Source: Hyphomicrobiales bacterium (lineage in GTDB: Bacteria; Pseudomonadota; Alphaproteobacteria; Rhizobiales; JAJFHC01). From it: DNA of 15,945 nucleotides. Each line of letters starts with the position of its first letter. Within the stretch, counting starts at the first letter, position 1. The notes below the pieces were generated by a model, which ran no database searches, was not told the origin of the DNA, and saw nothing but the letters and a program-made list of their open reading frames with translations. The translations under genes and the position numbers were made by a program. Shown here piece by piece: positions 7,125 to 13,830 of this stretch. The stretch is taken from the NCBI GenBank assembly GCA_021775835.1, contig JAJFHC010000313.1, positions 1 to 15,945 of the forward strand. The letters run 5' to 3'.

Positions 7125-7370
7125 CTACTTGTCCGTCTTCGTGGCGGTATCTTTGTCCGGATCCGTCTTCATGGCGGTTTCCTTGCCCGGCTCCGTCTTC
7201 GCCGAGTTGTCCGGTGTCGGTGGTGTATTGATCGGAGCTTCAACAAACAAAACTGCAAAACCGGCCTTGATGAGGTTTTCGGCTTCCTTGTTGTTGACCT
7301 CGATAACGTCACCGCGTTGTCGGCTCACCCTCGGCCCCGACATCGGGACCGTCATCTTCACATTCTTCAT
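7125..7370 (-). CDS. Small head-region protein with repeated acidic/basic tail (81 aa)
   Basis: Residues 1-47 form a compact part (MKNVKMTVPMSGPRVSRQRG, then DVIEVNNKEAENLIKAGFAV) resembling small phage domains in which a G..IEV...EA..LI..G.A pattern folds into a beta strand-helix unit. Residues about 48-81 are disordered and repetitive: KTEPGKETAM, KTDPDKDTAT, KTDK, encoded by two 30-nt direct repeats and a partial third. The ribosome binding site before ATG 7370 is weak. It sits between the capsid protein and the gp6-like connector, where many siphophages carry a small unassigned protein. I do not claim a function; a minor head or decoration role is possible. The gene ends 2 nt before the connector start, so they are probably co-translated. 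Confidence 0.72.
   Translation of the reverse strand: MKNVKMTVPMSGPRVSRQRGDVIEVNNKEAENLIKAGFAVLFVEAPINTPPTPDNSAKTEPGKETAMKTDPDKDTATKTDK
7133..7200. repeat. 30-bp tandem direct repeat, about 2.3 copies
   Basis: Copies at 7133-7162 and 7163-7192 match at about 25 of 30 positions, and a partial copy starts at 7193. The period is a multiple of three and encodes the 10-residue repeats KTDPDKDTAT and KTEPGKETAM in the tail of the 81-residue protein. Confidence 0.8.
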
Positions 7371-7393
7371 GATCTTGATCTTTCGATTTTAGA

Positions 7394-7414
7394 ATGGCGA
7401 CCGCCGGTCGCCAT
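7394..7414 (-). other. Perfect 9-bp hairpin 3' of the capsid gene
   Basis: ATGGCGACC (7394-7402) and GGTCGCCAT (7406-7414) are exact reverse complements with a 3-nt loop. It lies in the 76-nt gap after the major capsid gene. On the minus strand it is followed by TCTAAAATCG, without a U-run, so it is not a canonical terminator. It may protect the 3' end of capsid mRNA or reduce downstream expression. Confidence 0.55.
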
Positions 7415-7446
7415 CCTGAAATTCACAATCGACGGTTTCCCGACTA

Positions 7447-8721
7447 TCAGGCTTGGATCAGATGTTTGACCGCAGCCGTGTTGATCAGTTCGCCATCGAA
7501 GCGGCGGAACGCGATCATGCCGATCTGGAAGTGTTCGGCGTAACGCTCACGCAGTGTCAGCAGCTGGAACTGGATGACTTTGCGCACAACGTATTTGTTG
7601 AAGTCGCCGAACAGCATCGACTTGTTGCCGGTCGCAATTCCCGCCATCGCCTGGTTGACGGAATAGGGATACTCAAGGATCGTCGATGGCTCGCCAGATC
7701 GGATGTCGCCCATCTGCCAGAGATAGTTGCCGTCGCCGTCCTTGAGCTTCCGGATCGCCTTGAGGGTGTCATCATTGAACATCCAGCGAGCTTTGGGAGA
7801 CTGGCGATAAGCCGGATCGACGGAGTGCTGCAGATCGAGCAGTTCGTCCGATGCGATGGCCCCTGCAGCAGCTGCATTGTGTCCGAGCGATGAGGCGGTA
7901 ACGATCCCGTTAGGCTGGCTCGCGCCGGTGCCCGTTGTCAGAGCCGTATTGGAGCGACGTCCAAGCCGTTCACCGAACAGATCAGCGAGCAGGTTCTCCA
8001 TGTTGACCGCGGAGTCCTGAAGCAACTCGATCGGCACACGCACGACCTTTGTGTCGTGAACGTATGCGTCCAGCTGCTTTTCTGCGAACACGGCATCGCC
8101 CGAACCGTCATCGGTCGCCGCAGCATTCTCTGCGTGATCTTCGCCGGTCTGACCAGTGTCGTCCACCGTAGGCCACGGGATGCGGTTGCCGGATGCCGTG
8201 ATGAGTTCGCGGACGATATCCCCATCCCACATCGGACCCCAAAGCGCCATTGCCTGGTCGATCTCACCGGAGAAACCTTCCGGCACGGCGAACCCACCTG
8301 CTGCATCCGTTACAGCCGATTGCGCGCGCAGTTCCTCCGGAACATTGATCCGGCCCTGCATGAGAATGCCACGCTGTTCGTCGGTCAGGGTCGCCGCGCC
8401 ATGCCGGATCGCCTGTTCGAACACGTCGCGATATTCAATCGTTACGCCGTCACCATTGTCACCACCACGGGCTTCGCCATCGCCGCCGTTTGGCCGACGG
8501 TCATCCGGTGCGTTCGAGCGTGCTTCCGCAGCTTCCAACCGCCGCATGCGCTGAACCTTGCCCTCGAGCGCATCGTGTTCGTCCATCATGGCTTCGAACT
8601 CGCGCTCCACTTCTGCGCACCGTTCTTCCGGTGTGTCGTTGTTGCATTCTTCCAGTTTCGCGCGGGCTTCAGTTGCGATCCGCGCCATTTTCTCGAGCAG
8701 TTCCCTGATCGTCATGGTCAT
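7447..8721 (-). CDS. Major capsid protein, HK97 fold, with N-terminal scaffold domain
   Basis: A 424-residue capsid precursor. Residues about 1-67 form a charged coiled coil (MTMTIRELLEKMARIATEAR, then a Glu/Arg-rich helix to about 67), the delta scaffold domain that HK97-type proteases remove. A low-complexity linker rich in Gly and Asp follows (about 68-93). The HK97-fold region begins near QSAVTDAAGGFAVPEGFSGE (134-153); cleavage would be expected upstream of this. Further blocks are ITASGNRIPWPTVDDTG, the P-domain-like KVVRVPIELLQDS, LTTGTGASQPNGIVTASS, and a typical end with FGDFNKYVVR, RERYAEHFQIGMIAFRRFDG. ATG 8721 has AGGA 5 nt upstream; an ATG two codons on is an alternative. The gene ends with tandem TGA-TAG stops, then a strong hairpin. 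Confidence 0.96.
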   Translation of the reverse strand: MTMTIRELLEKMARIATEARAKLEECNNDTPEERCAEVEREFEAMMDEHDALEGKVQRMRRLEAAEARSNAPDDRRPNGGDGEARGGDNGDGVTIEYRDVFEQAIRHGAATLTDEQRGILMQGRINVPEELRAQSAVTDAAGGFAVPEGFSGEIDQAMALWGPMWDGDIVRELITASGNRIPWPTVDDTGQTGEDHAENAAATDDGSGDAVFAEKQLDAYVHDTKVVRVPIELLQDSAVNMENLLADLFGERLGRRSNTALTTGTGASQPNGIVTASSLGHNAAAAGAIASDELLDLQHSVDPAYRQSPKARWMFNDDTLKAIRKLKDGDGNYLWQMGDIRSGEPSTILEYPYSVNQAMAGIATGNKSMLFGDFNKYVVRKVIQFQLLTLRERYAEHFQIGMIAFRRFDGELINTAAVKHLIQA

Positions 8722-8738
8722 ACCTTTCCTATGAAAAT

Positions 8739-8754
8739 GCCGCCTTGCGGCGGC
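8739..8754 (-). other. GNRA-capped hairpin in the capsid gene leader
   Basis: On the minus strand GCCGCC pairs with GGCGGC around a GCAA tetraloop, 17 nt before the capsid ATG, followed by ATTTTC. It is the main element in the 60-nt gap between protease and capsid genes. The short T-tract makes it at best a weak terminator; mRNA protection or processing ahead of the most abundant protein is an alternative. Confidence 0.5.
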
Positions 8755-8781
8755 GGGTTCATGAGCTGGCAGCGCGGACGC

Positions 8782-9381
8782 TTACCTGCCGTTCTCCCGC
8801 TCCTTCAGAGCAAGGGTGCCTTTCATGCGGAGACGTCGTTGTGCCGCGTGAAAATTGGAGTGCCGTTTGGTTTCCTCGCGATGCTGCTCAAGGCTGCGCA
8901 GGCCGATATCGGTTCCCTCGAATGCCGGTTCATTGACGATCGACACGTCATAGAGGCGTTCGACTTTCTTGATCGTGCGTAGCGGCGGATCCTGAGTGTC
9001 ATCCCACTCCTCGATGCCAGCCCGGAAAGCGAATGACATCTTGTCGAGATCTCCGCGTTCCATCTTTGGCACGATCCGCTGGACGTCCGGATCATCGGCA
9101 TCGAGCGTCGTCTCCATTCTCAAACCCTTATCGTCCTCCACAATCTTGAGTGTGCCCGACCGTGTGCGCGCGAGCGGCAAGCCGTCATGGTTTATGAGGA
9201 ACACAACATCATCGGTCCCGACAACATCGGCGAATGCACCAGCCTCGATTTTCTCGCGAAACATCCCGCCGATATCAGCCTCCTGACCAAACACGGCGGC
9301 GTAACCGGAGACCTTGATCCCGTCATCGTCGGCCCGGATTTCTGCAGGTACTCCAGCCCGGAATTCACGGTCACCCTTCAT
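8782..9381 (-). CDS. Prohead maturation protease, HK97 (S78) family
   Basis: A 199-residue serine protease that would cleave the capsid scaffold (delta) domain and itself during head maturation. The start at ATG 9381 (MKGDREFRAGVPAEIRADDD) is chosen because AGGAGA lies 6 nt upstream; a GTG 24 nt earlier also opens the frame. Family blocks are GIKVSGYAAVFGQE (21-34), the catalytic histidine region FLINHDGLPLARTRSGTL (61-78, H65), the nucleophile region KMSFAFRAG (114-122, S116) and RLYDVSIVNEPAFEGTDI (142-159). The C-terminal 35 residues are basic and helical (HREETKRHSNFHAAQRRLRM), perhaps a capsid-binding tail. It sits between portal and major capsid genes, the usual HK97 order. Confidence 0.94.
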   Translation of the reverse strand: MKGDREFRAGVPAEIRADDDGIKVSGYAAVFGQEADIGGMFREKIEAGAFADVVGTDDVVFLINHDGLPLARTRSGTLKIVEDDKGLRMETTLDADDPDVQRIVPKMERGDLDKMSFAFRAGIEEWDDTQDPPLRTIKKVERLYDVSIVNEPAFEGTDIGLRSLEQHREETKRHSNFHAAQRRLRMKGTLALKERENGR

Positions 9382-10648
9382 TGTCGTTCTCCTGTGGTGT
9401 TTCACTAGGGGTTGTCGCCAAGGAACTGATCGGCACTGTGGCGCTGTTGATCATGAGATTGTCGCCGTCCGGATCGTCCGGATAGTTTTCATGGCGACGG
9501 GCCTCATTCGGTTTCAGCAGGGAGTTCTGGATCGCATTCGCGTACCCTTCCATCCGCGTCTTGAAGTCGCCGCGCAAAAGGCCGTCGAGGTTCATCTCGA
9601 CAAACTGCTTGGTGTTGTGACGGCCAAATAACTTGAGGTTCAGTTCCTTTTCGAACTGCTCGACCCACCGCTTGATCGTGTGTTTGGTGAGGTGCAGGTC
9701 CTGCTGCTCAGTGTTCGAAAACGTTCCGTGCGTCAGGTCCTGCAGGAACGTCGGCGGCAACGAATAGATCCGGGCGATCTGCTCGACGTTAAACCGCTGC
9801 GTCTCGACCATCTGTGACTTCTCGGCGTCAACGCCTATCTGGTGGATCTTGTGTCCTGCAGGAATCGCCAGACCGAGGCGGGATTCCTTGGCTGCTTTCT
9901 TGACACTCTCGGCCAGGTCGTCACTGGCCCGTTGAGCGCCACCAGGTGATTGGAACGGCCCCTCGATGGCAAACGGCGGCACGCCCCCATTCTGGAAAAA
10001 CTTGGATCCGTACTTTGTGATCGCCTGGGCAAGGCCGATTGCGTCCTTGTTGGACATGATCGGCGAGTAGTGCGCCAGCATGTCCCGCTTCAGCATGAAC
10101 GGGATGTCGATGACCTCATCGGCCTGATAGGTGACGGTTCGCGATCCGTCCTTGTAAACGTAGACCTTCCGTCCGGAGACGCGCTTGATCGTCAGCCCGT
10201 TTGGATCCAGCGGCCAGATATTGACAACCCGCCGTGCGGTGTTGCGCTCGATGAACGATACCGCCCGGCCATCCGTGAACACCTGGTCGAAAGAATATTT
10301 GCGCCAGTCGAACGACGACATGCCGTCGTTGACCGCATCGTTCAGGATGGTTTCCAAGGTGCCGGCAGTCCTTTTGCGGGCATCGCCGTCGCGCTCAAAA
10401 ACATGCAATGGCAGACCGGCCATCGTTCCGGACAGGAAGTTGACCGCCGCCCAAACGGCGGGAATACCGAGAGCATTGTCGACCGTCACGACTTCGCCGG
10501 TTGCTGACATTGACCCGAGACCGAACAACGTCAGAATGTTTCGGTCGGAGATCGGCACCGTTGGATCCTCGAGCGATGCGCGTTTCTCAGTTGACGGTTC
10601 TTCGGTTGGTGTCCGTTTCTCGATACCAAGAAATTCTCTGATCCCCAT
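9371..10648 (-). CDS. Portal protein, HK97 family
   Basis: A 425-residue subunit of the dodecameric portal ring at the packaging vertex. The start at ATG 10648 (MGIREFLGIEKRTPTEEPST) shares a base with the terminase stop and has AGGATGG upstream; the longer open frame overlaps terL and lacks portal similarity. Visible family features: GIPAVWAAVNFLSGTMAGLP (about 61-80), LPLHVFERDGD, a GSKFFQNGGVPPFAIEG segment (about 214-230), the RIYSLPPTFLQDLTHGTFSN block (about 293-312) typical of HK97 portals, and PNEARRHENYPDDPDGDNLM near the C-terminus. The last residues are Thr/Asn/Glu-rich. Its 3' end overlaps the protease gene by 11 nt, and the protease ribosome binding site is inside it. Confidence 0.95.
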   Translation of the reverse strand: MGIREFLGIEKRTPTEEPSTEKRASLEDPTVPISDRNILTLFGLGSMSATGEVVTVDNALGIPAVWAAVNFLSGTMAGLPLHVFERDGDARKRTAGTLETILNDAVNDGMSSFDWRKYSFDQVFTDGRAVSFIERNTARRVVNIWPLDPNGLTIKRVSGRKVYVYKDGSRTVTYQADEVIDIPFMLKRDMLAHYSPIMSNKDAIGLAQAITKYGSKFFQNGGVPPFAIEGPFQSPGGAQRASDDLAESVKKAAKESRLGLAIPAGHKIHQIGVDAEKSQMVETQRFNVEQIARIYSLPPTFLQDLTHGTFSNTEQQDLHLTKHTIKRWVEQFEKELNLKLFGRHNTKQFVEMNLDGLLRGDFKTRMEGYANAIQNSLLKPNEARRHENYPDDPDGDNLMINSATVPISSLATTPSETPQENDNEG

Positions 10649-12345
10649 CACGCCACCATCCTGTAGTTCGGATCTTCCCAAGGCGATACCAGTGCGCCTG
10701 CCGCGATCGGGTTTCGGCTCATCAAAACAAACGCATTGAACGCCGCCACAAGCGGATCGATCTTTGCCTTGCCGGAAGTCTGTTTCTCGATCACGACAGC
10801 ACTGCCTTTCTGCACCGCCTTGGCGTTCCCGACACACCACGACATCATGCCCTGACCGGCATGCTTCAGAGTGCCGTTCTCGAGTTTTCGTTCCATGCCC
10901 CAGGACGCATTCGACAGCTTGTAACCTTGCGGAACCGCGATGCATTGTGGCTCGACGATGCCAAGTTCCGCCAACTCATCGACCATCGCGGCAACCCCTT
11001 GAGGATCGAACCCGACCGCATGTTTCTCAGGGAACAATCCTTCGTCGCGGATCCGCTCGATGATGCCGGAGACATCCTTGAGGTCACTGGTCAGGCCGCT
11101 GCGGATCACGAGATCATCGTCCACTGCGAAGTCGCGAAGCCTTTCGGCGATGTCCTTCCGGAGTTTGAGAACGTCCTCGTGTACCCAGGCGCGCACCCAG
11201 AGCAACCATGTGCGGGTTTCCTTGCATCGCCCCAGGACGGCAAGACCGAGCATGTCATCCAGACCGCCGCCATCGATTCCGACAACGACAACCTCCGAAC
11301 GCTCCAGCAGGGTTTCGAATGTCAATGTTTCGTCCGTCGATGTTTGCCAGTAACGGGCACCCGCCCAGGCATCGTTGCGAAGACGCAAACCGATCTCGAT
11401 GTTGAAATGTTGCGAGGCCAGCAACAACATGGCCTCGGTGTTCGGCCCCTCGCGTTCGGCCTTCATGAGTTCGCGCTCGAGGAACGCTTCATCAACCGAG
11501 CGGCCCAGGTTCGGATTGACCACCGGCCAGAACTTGCGTTCCTTCCACCGCCCGCTTTCCAGCAGCGGTTCGGGGAACTCGTAAAGCACCGGCAGTAACG
11601 GAAGTTCGATGTCGCCGTCCCGCACGTCGCGGGCAATCGCCAGTTCGCTTTTGAACACGCCTGCCGGTGTGTCCTTGGACTGCGTCGTTGTCTGAAACAG
11701 GAACCCGTCCGGACGTGCCGCAAGCGCGCCGCGAATCTCCACGAAGATATCGGCGGCATTGGACTTCTTCGCGAACACATGAGTCTCATCGATCATGGTG
11801 CCGACCTGTTTGCCTCCGGTGATGACGTCGGTGTCAGCGGCCTTGATCTTGAGTGTTGCGCCGGTCTTGCGATGCGTGATCGTGCGTTGGTGCGTCTGGA
11901 TCTGAAACAGCTTGTCCAGTTCGGGATCACACCGGATGGTTCCGCTCGCCTGATTGAACGCGATGTTCGCGACCTCGATCGTCGGCGCGATGAATATGAA
12001 CTCGGCCTCCGGACGGCGGTTCATGATGACCGCGGTCAACATTACCGGCCCGCCGTTGCTCGACTTCGCGTTCTTCTTCGGGATCAGGAGAAAGAACTCC
12101 TGCAGCATCCGCCGGTGTGTCTCCGGGTTGTAGGAACCGAACATCGCCGCGACGATCGGGAAGAACCATGGCCCGCAGGCCTCGGCCATCGTCGGCTTGC
12201 CGATGACATCAGGGATCCGCAACCGCTTGAAGATCCGGAGCGCCTTTTCTGCCTCCGCCTGGAACAACGGCAGCTCCGGCACAAGCGACTGACCGGCCAT
12301 GATCCGCCTGTCCCAGTCCGGCATTGCTGTTGACCAGGTGTTCAT
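10648..12345 (-). CDS. terL: Terminase large subunit, HK97-type (ATPase and nuclease)
   Basis: A 565-residue DNA-packaging motor. The start at ATG 12345 (MNTWSTAMPDWDRRIMAGQS) is preferred over an in-frame codon 42 nt upstream because it forms a TGATG overlap with the small subunit. The ATPase domain covers about residues 50-250: a deviant Walker A at 88-95 (IPKKNAKS), Walker B at 181-189 (VGTMIDETH, catalytic E187), and a following TTTQSKDTPAG segment fitting the coupling motif. The RNase-H-like nuclease domain follows: acidic residues at D358 (VVVVGIDGGGLDD), D447 (VGFDPQG) and D530 (KAKIDPLVAAFNAF). The length is normal for the Terminase_1/HK97 gp2 group, which generally packages by the cos mechanism. 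The end (YRMVA) overlaps the portal start by TGATG. Confidence 0.96.
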   Translation of the reverse strand: MNTWSTAMPDWDRRIMAGQSLVPELPLFQAEAEKALRIFKRLRIPDVIGKPTMAEACGPWFFPIVAAMFGSYNPETHRRMLQEFFLLIPKKNAKSSNGGPVMLTAVIMNRRPEAEFIFIAPTIEVANIAFNQASGTIRCDPELDKLFQIQTHQRTITHRKTGATLKIKAADTDVITGGKQVGTMIDETHVFAKKSNAADIFVEIRGALAARPDGFLFQTTTQSKDTPAGVFKSELAIARDVRDGDIELPLLPVLYEFPEPLLESGRWKERKFWPVVNPNLGRSVDEAFLERELMKAEREGPNTEAMLLLASQHFNIEIGLRLRNDAWAGARYWQTSTDETLTFETLLERSEVVVVGIDGGGLDDMLGLAVLGRCKETRTWLLWVRAWVHEDVLKLRKDIAERLRDFAVDDDLVIRSGLTSDLKDVSGIIERIRDEGLFPEKHAVGFDPQGVAAMVDELAELGIVEPQCIAVPQGYKLSNASWGMERKLENGTLKHAGQGMMSWCVGNAKAVQKGSAVVIEKQTSGKAKIDPLVAAFNAFVLMSRNPIAAGALVSPWEDPNYRMVA

Positions 12346-12818
12346 CAGTGGTGCGTCTGCGTCGGATCGAGGAGATCGGAACCCCAACCGGTGCCCTCAC
12401 CGGCTGTTTCGGCGGCACGTTGAGCTGCTTCCTTTTTGCCGATCTGCGCTGGTTTGGGTGCCTGGTCGGCATCGAACCGATCGCTCACCTTGTCGAGATC
12501 AATCTTGTCCATGATCCGGTTGAACTCTTTCATGGCCGCGACGTTGCCTTCGCGCATCTGGTTCCAGAGCATCATGGTTCGGGCACCGTCGACCCGTGCC
12601 CGTGCTTCCTTGCGGGCGTTCAGTTCGCGAAAATAATACTTGCGCATCGTGGTCTTTGTGATCGACAGCGACTGTGCAATCTCACCGTCGCTTTTGTTCA
12701 ACGCCATCAACACCATGATTTTGTTACGGTTTTCTTCAGTCGGGATGTGCGGAGGGCGACCACGCTTGCCAAAGTTCTCCGGGATAGGGTCCCCAAGAAG
12801 GTCAAAATTCGTGGTCAT
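12345..12818 (-). CDS. terS: Terminase small subunit
   Basis: A 157-residue DNA-recognition subunit that would bind the packaging site and load the large terminase. Near the start is FGKRGRPPHIPTEENRNKIM, then a helix-turn-helix at about residues 33-62 (VLMALNKSDGEIAQSLSITK, then TTMRKYY), which fits a DNA-binding small terminase. Residues 65-105 form a long helical segment (ARKEARARVDGARTMMLWNQ) suited to oligomerisation. The C-terminus is alanine- and lysine-rich and probably contacts the large subunit. ATG 12818 has a GGAG 11 nt upstream, a long spacing. The stop and the large terminase start share a base (TGATG), so the two subunits are translationally coupled. The position between HNH nuclease and large terminase makes the call strong even though the sequence family is diverse. 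Confidence 0.87.
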   Translation of the reverse strand: MTTNFDLLGDPIPENFGKRGRPPHIPTEENRNKIMVLMALNKSDGEIAQSLSITKTTMRKYYFRELNARKEARARVDGARTMMLWNQMREGNVAAMKEFNRIMDKIDLDKVSDRFDADQAPKPAQIGKKEAAQRAAETAGEGTGWGSDLLDPTQTHH

Positions 12819-12887
12819 GGAAAAAAATTCTCCGAATGAGGGGGCGGTGGTTGCCAGGAACGAGGGTTTTGAGGGATTTGCACCCCC
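12819..12887. other. Candidate cos region between HNH and small terminase genes
   Basis: This 69-nt gap has no gene in a window where genes mostly touch or overlap. It holds a G-rich block (GGGGGCGGTGG, from 12840), three GAGGG repeats (12838, 12862, 12871) and a C-run (12883-12888) that is a rough inverted match of the G-block. HK97-type phages keep cos just upstream of the small terminase gene, and an HNH nuclease neighbour fits cos packaging. No exact cos sequence can be read from this alone. Confidence 0.35.
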
Positions 12888-13241
12888 CTACCCCAGGTTG
12901 GGAACTTGGCCTGCCTTCTCCATCTTTTGCTTTGGTCCGGAATGGCAGGACGGGCAGAGTGTCTGGACGTTGTCGGGATCCCAGAACAGATCCGGGTTGC
13001 CGTTGTGAGGTTCGATGTGATCGCCGATCAGTCTGGCGGTGTCGTGCTCAAACAGATCACACATCTGGCATCGCCATCGATCGCGGCGGAAAACGAATAG
13101 GCGGAGATCACGCCACCGCTTCGTCCAGTACCATCTGCGCCATGGTTCGGCGTCGATGTTATGGCCATCTGGATTGGTTGATCTGCCAACCGACGGCCCT
13201 AGCGTGCTGACGGCAGGTCCGAGGTTCTTGAGCTTGCCCAA
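12888..13241 (-). CDS. HNH endonuclease (packaging-associated)
   Basis: A 117-residue HNH nuclease. The zinc knuckle is C58-x2-C61 (RWRCQMC) paired with C96-x2-C99 (LCPSCH). The catalytic core reads LIGDHIEPHNGNPDLFWDPD (D74-H75 as the first His position) followed by NVQTLCPSCHSGPKQ, giving N91 and H100. This is the compact form found next to terminase genes; in HK97 the equivalent gp74 works with the terminase in cos cleavage and DNA packaging. It lies upstream of the small terminase, as in HK97-type phages. The start is uncertain: TTG 13241 follows one codon after the upstream stop, with only a distant GGAAG as ribosome binding site. No in-frame ATG or GTG is apparent before the conserved core, so coupled initiation at the TTG is the best reading. 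Confidence 0.9.
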   Translation of the reverse strand: MGKLKNLGPAVSTLGPSVGRSTNPDGHNIDAEPWRRWYWTKRWRDLRLFVFRRDRWRCQMCDLFEHDTARLIGDHIEPHNGNPDLFWDPDNVQTLCPSCHSGPKQKMEKAGQVPNLG

Positions 13242-13244
13242 TGA

Positions 13245-13430
13245 TCAACCGGCAGCTTCCACGGCCAGGGCATTGGCGGCACGGCGTGCGCGATCGTGTG
13301 CAGCCTTTGATGGCCAGTCGCCGGTTGCATTGGCACTGCGCAGATCGACCGGTGTCACCCCAGCAGCTGCGGCAACACGGGACGTGAGGTCGGCGGTGAT
13401 CAGAGATAGCAGCATTCCGGACTTGGCCAT
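13245..13430 (-). CDS. Small unknown protein upstream of HNH endonuclease (61 aa)
   Basis: ATG 13430 is preferred over the upstream start because GGAG lies 7 nt before it (GGAGTAGAACC then ATG). The 61 residues begin MAKSGMLLSLITADLTSRVA and end in a basic, helical stretch around HDRARRAANALAVEAAG; the middle holds GVTPVDLRSANATGDWP. I do not recognise the family. The pattern of a short helix, V.P.DLRS, then an RARR-containing helix faintly recalls DNA-binding HTH tails, but this is too weak to assign. It opens the packaging cluster after terminator T2. Its TGA stop is in the same frame as the HNH gene, with one codon between that stop and the TTG start of HNH, so the HNH protein is probably translated by coupling. 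Confidence 0.65.
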   Translation of the reverse strand: MAKSGMLLSLITADLTSRVAAAAGVTPVDLRSANATGDWPSKAAHDRARRAANALAVEAAG

Positions 13431-13446
13431 GGTTCTACTCCAAAGG

Positions 13447-13478
13447 GGAACGGTCCAATCAGATGACGGGACCGTTCC
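13447..13478. repeat. Perfect 10-bp inverted repeat upstream of the 61-residue gene
   Basis: GGAACGGTCC (13447-13456) and GGACCGTTCC (13469-13478) are exact reverse complements, separated by 12 nt. The repeat ends 17 nt before the ATG at 13430 and just before the GGAG ribosome binding site. No U-run follows on either strand, so it is not a standard terminator. It could be a protein operator or an RNA hairpin affecting translation of the first packaging-cluster gene. A TTGACG sequence lies just upstream on the minus strand (near 13497-13492), but no good -10 box is at the right distance. Confidence 0.5.
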
Positions 13479-13528
13479 AAGTTTAGGGACGTCAACAGGT
13501 GAACCCAAAGTCACCTACCCTTAGAGTC

Positions 13529-13561
13529 AAAAAAGCGCCGACGGTTGCCCGTGACGCTTTT
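13529..13561 (-). terminator. Rho-independent terminator T2
   Basis: On the minus strand AAAAGCG pairs with CGCTTTT, then a small internal loop, then ACGG pairs with CCGT around a GCAA tetraloop. A T-run of six follows (13534-13529). It lies 20 nt after the stop of the 82-residue gene and before the packaging genes. It is a near-copy of T1 (27 of 31 positions). Confidence 0.87.
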
Positions 13562-13581
13562 CGTTGGTGGTCTGGTGGACA

Positions 13582-13830
13582 TCAGTCCAGACTGACTGGT
13601 GTGAAGTCTATGAAATAGGACTCGCCCAGGTTGAAGCTGTCGAGAGCATCGGGATTGGTCAGCGTCATTTTGATTTCGCCATCGGGCGTCCATTTGGACC
13701 ACGTGGCATTGTCATCGGATCCACCTTGTGAACCGTACACAGGCTTAAGCGTGACTTCTGAGTAAGGATCACTTCCCGGTTGCACCGCAACGTTGATTGA
13801 ACTGACATAGAACTTTGCGCGGACCGGCAT
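13582..13830 (-). CDS. Small phage protein of unknown function (82 aa)
   Basis: ATG 13830 is chosen because AGGAG sits 7 nt upstream (CAGGAGAAAAGTC then ATG); the longer open frame has no such site and would run back over terminator T1. The protein begins MPVRAKFYVSSINVAVQPGS, has an acidic and glycine-rich middle (GSQGGSDDNATWSKWTPDGE), and ends in TLTNPDALDSFNLGESYFID followed by FTPVSLD. This order (a short beta-rich start, a W.KWTP..E segment, NP.A...F..G..Y.IDFTP at the end) recurs in small proteins of many siphophages and prophages that have no assigned function. No membrane segment or signal peptide is visible. It is alone between two near-identical terminators, so it may be transcribed as a single-gene unit or reached only by terminator read-through. 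I see no convincing promoter in the 88 nt between T1 and the start. Confidence 0.75.
   Translation of the reverse strand: MPVRAKFYVSSINVAVQPGSDPYSEVTLKPVYGSQGGSDDNATWSKWTPDGEIKMTLTNPDALDSFNLGESYFIDFTPVSLD

Noticed and set aside
6526..7392. Open frame of 288 codons on the + strand over the connector and small-protein genes
   Set aside because: It is antisense to two supported genes; its repeat-like SGSVF/PGSVF segment is only the complement of the 30-nt repeat.
8056..8982. Open frame of 308 codons on the + strand over capsid and protease genes
   Set aside because: It is antisense to well-recognised HK97 genes, has no recognisable domain and crosses their intergenic hairpin.
10649..10945. Upstream extension of the portal frame into terL
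   Set aside because: The extension is Arg/Cys-rich shadow sequence; the portal family start and TGATG coupling place the start at 10648.
13480..13530. Sigma-70-type promoter (TTGACG or TTGACT) before the 61-residue gene
   Set aside because: -35-like hexamers exist, but no acceptable -10 box is at 16-18 nt. The site is not called, though a divergent promoter cannot be excluded.
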